A stretch of 64,000 nucleotides of DNA from Epiperipatus broadwayi (taxonomy: Eukaryota; Onychophora; Udeonychophora; Euonychophora; Peripatidae), in contig JAQFVV010012535.1 in assembly GCA_028023455.1 (NCBI GenBank), positions 620,001 through 684,000 on the forward strand, written 5' to 3'. Below are positions 11,349 through 22,932 of the stretch, piece by piece (position 1 is the first letter of the stretch; each line of letters opens with the position of its first letter). The notes under the pieces were generated by a model, which was given only the letters and a program-made list of their open reading frames with translations, made no database searches and had not been told where the DNA came from. A program made the position numbers and the translations under genes.

Positions 11349-12902
11349 CTCCTGAAAGGTCCAGAAATAAATTATACAGTAACAGAGAAGGAAGCACTGG
11401 CAATAGTGTGGGCCTTCCAAAAGTTTTGACAGATGCTTCTTGGATCAGAGGTGATAGTGATCACAGATCACAAAAGCCTCAAATTCCTGAACCACAGTTA
11501 TCTGACCAACAGCTGTCTAGTTAGATGGAGTTTGCTGTTGCAGGAATTCAATTACACCATGCAGTATTGCAAGGGATCTGAGAATGTTGTAGCCGATGTG
11601 CTTAGTCAAAACCCATGTGGATCAGAACAGAGCCATTTATCGGTAGAGAATGCCTACATTACAAATGTCAATATGATGACTGATGGTAATGTAGAGAACA
11701 ATTTGGAAAACCTGCCTGAATTGCAACTTAAAGATAATAATTTAAACTTAATCATGAGAGCTTTGAAAGGAGAGAAAGTTTTGAATGTGCCAAAAGATCT
11801 TGATTTTTATAAGATAGAAAATGAGGTCCTGCTATATAAAGTAAATAATATTACAGATGAGTGGAGGGTAGTAATACCAGAAACATTGCATATCTCACTC
11901 ATAAAATATATTCATTGTTTATATGGACACTACAGTGCCCATAAAACAGAGCATACTTTGAGAATTTGTTTTTGCTGGCCTGGTATGTATAAAGACATAT
12001 TAAGGTCACTTCAAGATTGTCTAGTGTGCCTTCGAGCCAAGCCAGTAAATCAAAATTATTATAATACTGCAAAATCAATATTACCTAAAGGACCAAATGA
12101 GATCTTGGAAATCGATTATTATGGGCCCTTACCCCCATTTAATAAACAAAAATATCTATTGGTCACTTATGATCTCTTTACTAAATATGTTTCTGCTTAC
12201 CGAATACCCCAAGTTAATACCAGGTATACCATCAAGGTATTAGACACCCTCCAATTTATGAGGATAGGAAAACCCAAAACCATTTTAACAGACCATGGTA
12301 CCTCTTTCCTATCCAAAGAATGGAAAAAATGGGTGGAAAGATCACAAATAAAGCATGTGCTCACATCCATTAGGAATCCACAGTCAAACCCTTGCGAACG
12401 TGTAATGCGGGAGCTCGGTCATTTGTTCAGGACTTACCTAAAGGATGAGCATAGAGGGTGGGTAAGACAGATAGACCAGATAGTTAATTATATCAACTGG
12501 AGTGTGAATGAATCCACTGGATTCACACCCATTGAACTACATTTTAATCAATCAATTCCCATGTTGTTCACTAAATATCAACCTATGACTAGATATAAAC
12601 AAAGTAGTATGGAGGAAAATGTGCAGAAAGCATATCTTCGATTGGTAAGTAAGGCCAATAAAAGGAACAAAAATAAGACTGGAACTCCACATACTTTCAA
12701 AGTAGGAGATAAAGTTTTAATAAAAAACCCTCATATTAGTAAGCAAATTGATAATAAATACAGTAAGTTTTACCATCTATATGAAGGACCTTACACAATA
12801 GTTAAACAATCGAGTCCTAATGCATTTTGGTTGGATATGGAAGGACAAGTTAGGGGCACATATAATACCCAAATTATGAAACCATACTATGGACAATCTT
12901 AG
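11349..12902 (+). pseudogene. E1 pol: RNase H end and integrase
   Basis: RNase H continues with TEKEALAIVWAF, a second stop at 11428 (TGA), ITDHKSLKFL and CKGSENVVADVLS. The open stretch 11433-12902 (489 codons) then gives an HHCC zinc domain (IHCLYGHYSAHKT, WPGMYKDI, CLVC). The integrase core has D in LEIDYYGPL, D287 in TDHGTSF and E322 in NPCERVMREL, followed by a C-terminal GPY-type module (YEGPYTIVK). The second Asp and the Glu are separated by 34 residues, one fewer than the usual 35. Integrase would insert the DNA copy. The frame ends in a normal stop at 12902. Confidence 0.92.
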
Positions 12903-13473
12903 TAATTATAGAATTGTCATACTCAACTGATGTGTAGAAAAAATAAGAGATGAATGCTGATAAGTAAAAAAAATAGATATTATGAAGTTAGGTTAAAAAT
13001 TATGATGAGAGTACTCCCTAATGGATGCCAAAGCAGATATTAGGATACTTTAGAGCCACTTTATTTAAAAGAGTTAAACCACACTAAGTGATGGTTGCTC
13101 CAATCTTCTGTTAGTCCTCAAAGGAAATCCAATAAGACTCAATAGGAGCAGGATAGAGGATAACAAGAAAAAAATATGTGCTATCTGAAACAGAAACACA
13201 TTTTTATTAGTGTGCTCAAAACATAACCATCAGTAGTTTTAAAAAAGAAAAAGCCTATGTTTGAACCCCACCTTGCAAAGTATTTCATGAGAGTGAATAG
13301 AGAAGAATAGAAAGCAAATTTGTGTAGTTGAGTGTAGAAAACAATAGAAAGAGGTTTCACTACCCTTCTTATATTTGTGTAAAAAAAAGCCATCAAACTT
13401 CAAATCCAAACATTGTGCAAGTGTTAAAATTTTCATGACAGATTAAAATTCTAACCCTGTAAAAAGAGCGGGT
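12903..13473 (+). other. E1 3' non-coding stretch with polypurine tract
   Basis: There is no env-like frame after integrase. The final bases before the right LTR, 13461-13473 (AAAAAGAGCGGGT), are purine-rich and placed where plus-strand priming occurs in LTR elements. The short minus-strand frames here have no recognisable content. Confidence 0.65.
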
Positions 13474-14272
13474 TGTAAAGGGTAGCTTACCATGCACATA
13501 TTCCTAAAAAGATCAAGCCTATTTATTGAACCCAAGCCATTTGGAATTTATATTAATAATGGGAAGATTATTTGTTTGTTATTTATTACATATATACATA
13601 TAATGCACAATAGATTATTTTATTATAAAATAAAATACGATCAATATTTTAGAAAGTAATATTGTATATATATAAACTATTTGATTAATAAACTGTGATG
13701 TATATATTTTTAAAAAAATTTGGATATTAATTTATAATCAAATGATTTAGGGATAGCCTGAGGTTAAGTTAGGTGGCCATGTGTGAAAATAAAACTGATT
13801 TTATTATTTTATTTTTTTATCTGTAATAAATGAAATGTATTTAAACAATAGGCATTTAAAAATCTAAATGTATTTAAACAATAGGCAGTTTAAAATCTCA
13901 GTGTTTCAGGAGATTCTCAGTGTTTTATATAAAAATAGAAACTTTTTACAAAATCATTCTTCTTGTCAAAAGATATAGCAGCTATAACAATAGACAGTAG
14001 TTTAAACTAAAATTTAGAATGCTAAAATGGAGTTTTGCTTTTTCTTTTATTTAAATCATAAACATTTTTAAAAGTCAAATGCTGTAACTAAAAGTTTACC
14101 AAATTCAGAGGAAAGAAAGTGAAATAAGAAGTAAGAATAACTGATAAATTTTGAAATAATTAAAGCATGTTTTAAAAGTTGTTGGAGTAATTTTTTACCT
14201 TTTTAAATTTTTTCAAAAAGAATAATGAAAATTAATCTGCTAAAAAATTGGAAAAGAAAGAAAAATGATATA

Positions 14273-14325
<53 letters not shown>

Positions 14326-16180
14326 TATATATATATATATATACTAAAGTGCTTCTATATTATCCAACATAAATTTATGATTACAAATAATTATTGAATT
14401 GTACTTTAATATGAATATGGGCTAAAGCAAAACATGCTATTGTGCATCATGTTATTTCCTACAGCTGCATTAAACCTCTATTTATTTATTTTTCTACTTT
14501 ATTGTAAACACACAAGAAGATGCCTGCAGTCCAAAGTAAACAAGCATTGGAATACTTAATGGTGAATCAAATGAGGATCAAGGTGTTTACCATTAAACAC
14601 AACTACAGGAGACACCATTGTACTTATCTATCCTTGCTAAGGAAAATGATTTACTAAGTTAAACTGCTTTGAAGATCAACTTGCCTAACTATCAACTACT
14701 ACTACTTCCATTAGGATGATTTTTGTTTATTTATTGTATTTTTATTCTTGTTATCTGTTGTATTTTCACACTCTGATGCTGAAGCTTCATTTTTCAGAAT
14801 TAGCAAAGAAGAAAAAGGGGGGTTATTCACTTTGATATTTTTATATTTTCATTGTAAATAAAATTTAGGTTAACCCACCTGCTTCACATCAGGTTATCCA
14901 CATAAATAGTAAGGTAAGATTCTCTACATTTATTTTCATAGATTAAATTGCAACACTTATACAGAATACATATTATGTTTTATTTTGTTGATTAACGTTG
15001 TATATATTTTCCAGTATGTTTGACTAATCAACTAGTATTAATTTCTATCTCTATCATATATATAAATTAGGGGGGAACTTGTTAAATGGATTGTTAACAT
15101 CTGTAAATATATAATTTAGTTAGCCAATATCTCAATTATCTTAAATTACTAAAGTTTATTTTTCTATATAATTATGATTTGTAAAGAATGAGTGACATAG
15201 ATGGATTTCTACCATGGGGTATAAGGGTTGGTATGGAGAATCATTAATTAGTAAAATGGTAGAGGTTCACATGTGACACATGTACATATGATCATTATTA
15301 TTTTTTTATTTTTTGTTTATCAGTACTATTGTTATTATACTTTATGTTGTTTATTATTGTTAATAAATGTTTAAGAGTTTATATTATTCTGGTCTCTGGT
15401 TTATTGAGTTGTCCTGACCTTCCACAGTTTATGAACAATTATGCATGCACACACATCTATTTTTCTTATCATGTAAAAGCTTGAAAATAAAACAAATATA
15501 ATAAATGCTAGTTGTAACCTATATATATGTGCAGATGTTGCTGTGTATATCTGTTCATACCTGCTAAAAGAGTTAAAAGCAATATTCTCTCTGGGTTTGA
15601 ATATTAGGGCATAACGGAATTGAAAAGGGGGAAAGTGGATGAACTAACCTAAATTGCATTTAATATTATTAAATAGGGATCTAGTCAGTCAATTAAAGTG
15701 TATGCAATCATTGGTTAAACATTTCATCAGTTCTCATTAGCATTCTATCAGAAGACCCAAAGTCTGACCATAGTTAGATGCAACTTTTCCCTTTTCTAAG
15801 CCTGGTAGGTCTCTGCAGATTGTGTCATTAGGAGCAATAAATTAGTGCATATTCACTTATCCCATACCAGATTGTTACCTCTGCATAGTATTACAGTCTG
15901 CAAGTTAGTTGACCATCTGTTACATCTGGCACACCATTGTTGGGCTTGGTTAGCTTATAATTGTTGATGTAGAGTTTTGTCCATTATATCTGGTGCTAGC
16001 AACCTTTGGGACTAGTGGTATTCATTCCATTCGTTATATCTGGCACCACCAACTTTGAGGCTCAATAGATAGGTGTACTATCACATATAGACTTTGTGTA
16101 AGTTGGTCATACATTGTGATCAAAACAGCTGATTGTTGAATCTCATCTATATATCCAGGTGAATCTTTCTATCCGTTATA
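13474..16180 (+). mobile_element. E1 right (3') LTR
   Basis: It begins TGTAAAGGGTAGC like the left LTR and aligns with it to about 16162 without the 3.25-kb insertion. It includes an interrupted (TA)n at 14266-14342, a TATA-like box near 15520, AATAAA near 15837 and three PBS-like motifs. By the alignment the LTR could end at CCA 16157; by its likeness to the other termini it could end at CCGTTATA (16173-16180). Confidence 0.88.
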
Positions 16181-17750
16181 GTATGTAATTACATTATTGC
16201 TCTTTTTCTATCAAAATAAATAAATTGCACTTCATAAATATGGTGATAATTGGATTAATCTTAAATTTCCAGAATATCTTCTTCCTGTAGCATTCAAGTA
16301 CTAAAATGAAAAAGATAGATCAGATTCAAAAAGTTTTTGCTCTTAATTATGTTTTTACAAAGCATGAAAATGTGATAAATGATTTACAGATATTTCAATC
16401 TTTTACTAAAATGTTATTATTATTTTTTAATGTTCAGCTAATAAATAACCCAAATATTATTAAGCAAATATTTGAATTTTCTGGCAACCTCTCTTTGTAA
16501 TTATACCTCGTAAATGTATTTGATGTATAATAAAGTTATTTTTATAAAATATTCGAAAACTTATTAATACTGATTTGTAAAGTACCATATTATAAAGATA
16601 AAAATTATGTCATTATATATACTTTTATAAGAATTATTAAATATTTTATTCGATTATTACTAAAAATAATTATTACCTATAAGAACTACTAATTTGTTAG
16701 TTTGCTTAGACATATGGAGATTAGACATTTTAATCTTTGAATTAAATTTTTAAGTATATATAAATAAAAGACAAAATACTGTCTTTAAAAAGTCCACTAT
16801 AAGGCAAAGACCATTATAATGAATAAAGAAAAGAAGATCTTACTCACTTGACTATCTTTGTTTTACTACGAGAGTAAAAAGACTAAATGCGCATTTACTA
16901 AATGCAGTGATTAAATGGTCATTTAGGGCGCTATAGGCTAACTATTTTAAAAAAATATAGTAAGCTTGCTTGTAACATTAAAAAACATATTTATCTGCTT
17001 TTTAATTTATATACCAAAATATGATAACAACAATCAGATTAGACTCTTCACATACGTTTTTGAATAGACAATGCCTTATTTGTTTACCAAAAAGCTTTAA
17101 AAAGTTCATCAAGGATAAAGAAATTTAATATAACTTCTAATTGTCCATAATCTACAATTACGCTTGGGAAAAAGATCTAGTCATTGGGTTCAACTCTTAT
17201 TATCCATATACTATTAAATCATAAACTTCAAAAGCCAACTGGCAGAAGAAAATACAAAACCCTTACGTCAGAAACTTTAGTGTTGTATTTTCAGTCAATA
17301 AAAAAAGCTGCAATATATGTTACATAGTCTAAAGAAGATTCTACATCTGCATGAGAAGCAATAATTTATCTATTTAGTATATTTTAGAATTACCTATTGG
17401 ACATTTGATTATTTAAAAAAAAAATAGAATAGTCCATATACAAGTTCTCAATTCAGACTCATTCTTAGTTATTGGCTTTTGTAACACAAAACTCTTCCTA
17501 ATTAAAATTAAAAACTAGAAATTAATGAATAGCAGTTAAGCATTGGATTTAATATTTTATGATGGAGAAAAAAAAGTTATATTTTCAATTAGAATTAATT
17601 ACAGCTAAGCTAAATATTCTTAACAGGGTTATAGGGATTGAAGAATCAAAGCCATATTATTATAGCAGTCAATCCATGTTTCTAAAAAAACTGAAAATGT
17701 CACAATACTTGCCAATTTATTTAATATTAAAACATTTATAAGAAATGGTG
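16181..17750. other. AT-rich intergenic DNA, nothing recognisable
   Basis: Two short frames (16306-16500, 17559-17741) are low-complexity and show no motif. No repeat with a partner elsewhere in the window was noticed. Confidence 0.55.
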
Positions 17751-18016
17751 CATATTGTCACATCTTGACCTTTTCTGGAATTATAATTGGCTTTTTCAGT
17801 AAATGTCTTTAGTTCTTTAGCCATAGATCAACCAATATCTTTCAAAAATCTTTTCAACCGGCACAATTTCAGATCATGTAAATTTGACATATTGTCACAT
17901 CTTCATATTTCTGGAATTATAATTGGCTTTTTCAGTAAAATGTTTTTAGTTCTTTAGCCATAGATTAACCAACATCTTTCAAAAATATTTCAACCGGCAC
18001 AATTTCAGATCATGTA
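17751..18016 (+). repeat. about 130-bp tandem duplication
   Basis: Unit 1 (17751-17880) and unit 2 (17888-18016) both run from CATATTGTCACATCTT to CAACCGGCACAATTTCAG and CATGTA, separated by 7 bp. They differ at scattered bases and small indels, so the duplication is moderately old. No coding content is seen. Confidence 0.9.
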
Positions 18017-18578
18017 TCCTTAATATTAATAGTAGTTTGCTAATTCAAAAGAATACACTCATATAGCTTACATACTTTTTGGCGAAGTCATTTAATTCTT
18101 GTATTTTTCTAGCACATTTATTAGTTTGAAAGTTGCAACTTTTTCAATGCTTAATTCAATATTCAATATTGTTTTACTGTCAGATTTTATTTGGGTTTGT
18201 ATATTGTGTAAATACTTTATAAAACCCATTATAGCATTCTCCATTTTAACCCAAATTTAAGTCATCTTCAAAATTCGTGACTTCTGACGTTTATATGAAT
18301 AAGCCTTTCTATTCATGATTTTCAATTTATCATAAATGAATAGGTTTTCGGTGCTTTCTTCTGCACTCTTTGAAGTGATGTATAGCTACTGGTATAGCAA
18401 TAATTGTCCATAAACATACAGTGCTACTACCCAATAAAAATATTAACGAAATAATCAGGAAATAACAACAACAACAAAAAAAGAACAGATCAAAATGGAC
18501 TTGTAAATTCTGTTAGAGAAAAGAACATGAATAATGACAACTATTCTAAAACGGATTTAAAAAAATATATAAATACAG
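18017..18578. other. AT-rich DNA, nothing recognisable
   Basis: No open frame of useful length and no structural RNA or repeat was recognised. Confidence 0.5.
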
Positions 18579-18830
18579 TGTAATTATAAATTTATTTAAA
18601 GTCACATTTATTATGTAAATAATATTCATTAAGGCTGTAGCCTCAAGCACATGCGTATAAAATGCGATAGTAGAGACCTCTACAGGTCTTAAAACCCACA
18701 AGCTTACTCTTTTCTTCCAATGAGTAAGCTTGTGGTTTTAAGGCCTGTAGAGGTCCTTACTATCGCATTTTATACGCATGTGCTTGAGGCTGCAGCCTTA
18801 ATGAATATTATTATAAATACAGTGTATAAC
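18579..18830. mobile_element. Near-perfect 92-bp inverted repeat (foldback element)
   Basis: Left arm 18618-18709 and right arm 18722-18812 are complementary apart from a few mismatches and a small indel, around a 12-base loop. The arm reads outward-in from AATAATATTCATTAAGGC to CCACAAGCTTACTC. A single-arm relative lies at 35968-36061 and a partial end at about 41640-41680. The AT-rich flank just left of the arm (GTAATTATAAATTTATTTAA) also recurs at 35935, so the family unit extends outside the palindrome. Confidence 0.88.
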
Positions 18831-19264
18831 ATTATTTAAGAATTTAATATGTTTCGTCTTCTCTAACAATTTTCATAAGCATGTGAAATTTATAAATGCG
18901 ATTTTCCTCCCTTTAATAATTTTATATACATATGCGACTTACATATAGACAGCATCCCAATACCTCTTCTGCAAAACTGTTTTTTAAGAAAGATTTTTTA
19001 ATTTTTATTATTATTAACAATATGAAGCATAAAGTAAAAATATAACTATTATAATAATCAATAAGTTATAATAAAAACAATAATATTAATAGATTTATTT
19101 TCTCTCAATTTTTGTACCATTATTCAAAAGTTGGTCAAAGCTATTTTTATCAGATGTACGATATATTATTGTCATTATATACGAGACTACCATCGATGGA
19201 TTTATTAGTATTATTATAACGTCTTTAAGGTTCATATGTAATTTTATTGAACCAAAAAAAAGAT

Positions 19265-20165
19265 CTAAAGTAATCGCAATATCCCTATATCTCTTTTGCA
19301 TAGTTGATAGGAATTAATTACGTTTCTTCTTTTTACTGAATCCAAACAAATATACTTTTTTGTAGCTAAATTATAATTAAGAGGATTCCATAGACCAGGA
19401 ATATGATAAAATTGAAAAACAAAACTTGTAATTTTTATGTTCAATAATTGTTGTGAAGTACTAAATACTTTTTTGCAAATATTATTTCTTAATGCAATTA
19501 TCATTTTAATTTTTAAATGCACTAATCTATGATCTGTCAAACAATCTATACTTGTGTTATGCTATATAAACTCCTGTAATCTGATTCCTAGTTATAACGT
19601 AACCTAATAAATCTATTTTTTTGAGCATTGATGTATCCATGTTTTATAAAGAATTTTATGCTTAAGAAAGAGTTGTGATAGTCAATTCATGTATGAAAAC
19701 CCTCAATAATAAAATTGTTACTTCTAACAATTTTTGGCCAAATATTTCTATTTATACTCACATGTACATCAAAGTTTCCACAAAGAACAATACAATCTTT
19801 AAATAATATTGCTGTAATAATACTATCCAGCATGGAATAAAACTTTTTTTTAATTCTCTGAATCTAATATTGAAACACATATTAATAATATGAGCACAGA
19901 GATCACTTTCTAAGTAAGTTTCAATAATATTGAAATTTTATTGATTTTGGTGATACATACAAGAATAGAAAAAAAGATTCTAAATTAAATTTTACTACAA
20001 ATTTAACATTAAACTTTTTTATTTCATTGCATCATCTGCTCTTCAAAAAATATCTTTTCTATTAAAAAAAATCTTTCAAAGATGATTTTCATTAAGAACA
20101 ACTATACTAATTTTAAATTTAGACAGAACCTTAGCTAAGAGTCTCATTCTCCATTTAGGTGTGAA
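19265..20165 (-). pseudogene. RTE-type LINE endonuclease fragment
   Basis: Read on the minus strand, frames between about 20160 and 19440 give KWRMRLLAKVLS, then IVLCGNFDVHVSINRNIWP, HGYINAQKN and finally LTDHRLVHLKIKM. These match in order the apurinic endonuclease pattern of the LINE family often annotated as 'craniofacial development protein 2-like' (a GDFN-type motif, then TDHRLV near the domain end). Stops and frame changes interrupt it. The last part is the open frame 19265-19540. No RT follows, so it is a truncated, dead fragment. Confidence 0.65.
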
Positions 20166-20226
20166 AGAGCTTGCAATTAGATAATGTTTACATCTTTAAT
20201 GTACCTATATTCTGATATATATATAT

Positions 20227-22552
20227 TGAAACAATCAGGTTGTTTCACATGTATAATTTGAAGTCCCCCCATTTAAAACTGTCGAGATAAAATTTAAAAA
20301 AAGCTGACACGGTTTCAAAAATAAAAGTTGAAAATGGGGAAATAAAGAGATGACAGCAATTTAAAAAATTAAAATTTAAAAATATTAAAAGTACTATTAA
20401 AATGCAATATTTTGCAAAAGTTTAAAGTTTATAGATTATCAAAAAGAAGGCTGTACTTAATGATTAATAAAAAATAAAGATTGCCATGGGCTTAAAAATC
20501 AATAGCTGTTTTGCCAAAAACATTAGATAAGAGTTATTAGAATCTGTTTCCGCCAAAAGCATAAAGAGATAAATAGGGAAGTAGAGATTGCTTAAGGGAT
20601 TTTCATAGCAGACATACAGTCAGAACACATCAAGACTGTTATTAGAAAAAGCCATATTATACTAATACTAGCCCAACAAAGCTTGGAAAACAGTGAACAA
20701 TAAAAAGAAGGAACTTATAACTAATAAAAGATTAAATGAAGAAACAAGTGGTTAAAATATTATATCTTCAAATGTCTGAATAATTGAAAAAAGCTTTCTC
20801 TCTCTCTCTTTCTCTCAGTTCAGCTATGAAGTAAAATAAATCAAGGCCTGTGAACTGCCCATCAGCTTGTCAAGCTCTCAGAACCCCTCATTGACTGGAA
20901 AAGTGATAGAATGAATTGCCTCTGGAACCAGCAGATATAGGTTCAGTTAGGAAAATTGTACAGCTTTTATAACCTATTATGATAAGTAAAACTATTTTGC
21001 AAATTGTATTTCTTAAGTTAAAATATGATATAATGAAATGTTGCTTTTAAATTAATTGATTGTAAATAATACAAAAGGGAAATATATTTAAAAATGGAAC
21101 ACAGTTGAGAGTAATAGATGAAATAAAAATATTTTGGAAGATATGTTTATTAAGATAATCTATGATTTAATAAAATGTCATTTTCTGGGTTGATTGATTA
21201 TTAAGATGTTTTTAAATAATAAGAAAAGAAAACGATTTATTCTGAATAACGGTCATGATTTTTTTTTAAAAAAATTTTTTTGATAGAATGAATTGCCTCT
21301 GGAACCACACATACTCAAATTAAGGAAATGTTTGTATATGTGAATTAAGGAATAATAATATGTTCTTCCAAATAATGATTTTAAAATGTATTGATCTAAT
21401 GAATAAGTGGTTCAAACCCATGCAGAATATATTAAATAATAATAAATCTCTTTCAAATAATGACTTTAAAATACATTGATATGACGGATAAGTGGTTCAA
21501 ACCACACTGAATATGAAATAATAATAAATCTCTTCCAAATAATGATTTCAAACTGTATTTAAATGGTGAATATGTGGCTCAGACCTACAATGAATATATT
21601 AAGTAATGATAAATCTCTTTCAAATGATGACCTCAAATGGTATTGATATGGTGAATAAGTGGTTCAAACCCCACTGAACATTAGTAATAATAAATTACTT
21701 TCAAATAATGACTTCAAATTTGTATTGATATGATAAATAAGTGGTTCAAGCCCACACATGTATGATATGTAAAATAAAAATTAATACTTTGGGATTTATG
21801 GATTAAAACAAATTTCTCAATACCTAGGTTAAAATAAGTATTTCAAGAGACTTGAATTAAAATAAATACTCCAAGATACCTGGATTTGAATAAATACTTT
21901 GGGATTTCTGGATTAAAACACATAATTCTCAATATCTGGATTAAAGTAAATACTTCAAGATGCTTGGATAGAATAAACACTTCAAGATACCTAAATAAAT
22001 TAATTACTGCTATACACATGGATACATATCTATGCACATTAGGGAGCTTTAGACCTAGAAGGACAATTCCCATTCACGAACAATCAGAAAACATCTGTCA
22101 TGTGCACATGGATGGGAAGACATCCAGTATGGAGACTGTCTGCAAACTTTTCCTTCTTCTTCTTTAAGAACTTTAAGTCATATTGTTATTAAATAAAATT
22201 ACTGTTTCAAAATAAACTATTTTTTGACAATTTCATTTGCATAATTCATCCATTTATGCACTGGTTCACAAGAATCTCATGACTCCTGAGCTATGGTCAG
22301 CATAATCAGATGATGGTAAGTAAGGTTGTAGTAAGATGGAACTCTAGTGGCGCCATTTGGGAAACCAAACAGATAAATTTCTAGATGCTTCCAGTCTCTA
22401 TGGCACTAAATCCTCCGATGTGCAGGAAATATTGTCATAGGTGGGGTAATATCTGCATTGGGGAATGCCAATTGATAGTTCCTTCCTGCAACATGCTCAT
22501 CAGGAAATAGTTACAACTGATGTAAAGAGGTTGGATGGGTCGTCTGGGTATA
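20227..22552 (+). mobile_element. E2 left LTR
   Basis: It begins TGAAACAATCAGGTTG and ends near GGGTATA, just before the PBS. A CT-rich tract (near 20800), a satellite of about 82-bp units (21341-21770), a second array of about 31-bp units (21780-22000) and an AATAAA near 22191 are visible. It is about 140 bp shorter than the right LTR because it has five rather than seven of the 82-bp units. Confidence 0.88.
21341..22000 (+). repeat. Two tandem arrays inside the E2 left LTR
   Basis: From 21341 to about 21770 five units of about 82 bp repeat, each with TTTCAAATAATGA, a TATTGAT core and GTGGTTCAAACCC. From about 21780 to 22000, shorter units of about 31 bp repeat around CTGGATTAAAATAAATACTT. 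The GGTTCAAACCC piece resembles a tRNA B-box, but no A-box is evident. Confidence 0.85.
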
Positions 22553-22554
22553 TT

Positions 22555-22576
22555 TGGCACCCTAAACATGAGGCTC
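22555..22576 (+). promoter_or_regulatory. E2 primer-binding site
   Basis: TGGCACCCTAAACATGAGGC starts two bases after the LTR end. It keeps the TGGCRCCC core and the downstream GGGGCTC-like part of tRNA-Lys-type primer sites. Position and sequence together make this convincing. Confidence 0.75.
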
Positions 22577-22932
22577 AATCTAGTTAGTCTGCATTTAGAA
22601 GTAAAAGAGGAAATCAGCTGAACAAGAAGTGTAAAAGGCAGATGCAATTATGATTCTGTAGATGTAAACAGTGCATATGGTATGGGGATGTGAAATGAGC
22701 CAATAAAAAGAGAAGGGCAATTTAAGAGAGCTGAGTAAAGTAAATGGCAATAAGAACAAAGAAGGCATGAGAAAAAAGATAAAGCTGAACCGTGGTGTGG
22801 AGCGAGAGAGAAAAGCTTATTAAATAAAAAAACAAAAGAAAGTCAATAGTAAAATGTTGTCAGAGAGTAAATATAGCAAAGAAAGAAATTGTAGTTTAAA
22901 TAGATGATAATCAGAGCAAAAAGAAAAAAGAT

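Noticed and set aside
12903-13460. Possible envelope gene making E1 an endogenous retrovirus
   Set aside because: No frame of useful length, signal peptide or membrane segment exists between integrase and the polypurine tract.
21341-21770. CRISPR array
   Set aside because: The units are contiguous 82-bp repeats without unique spacers, in an animal LTR.
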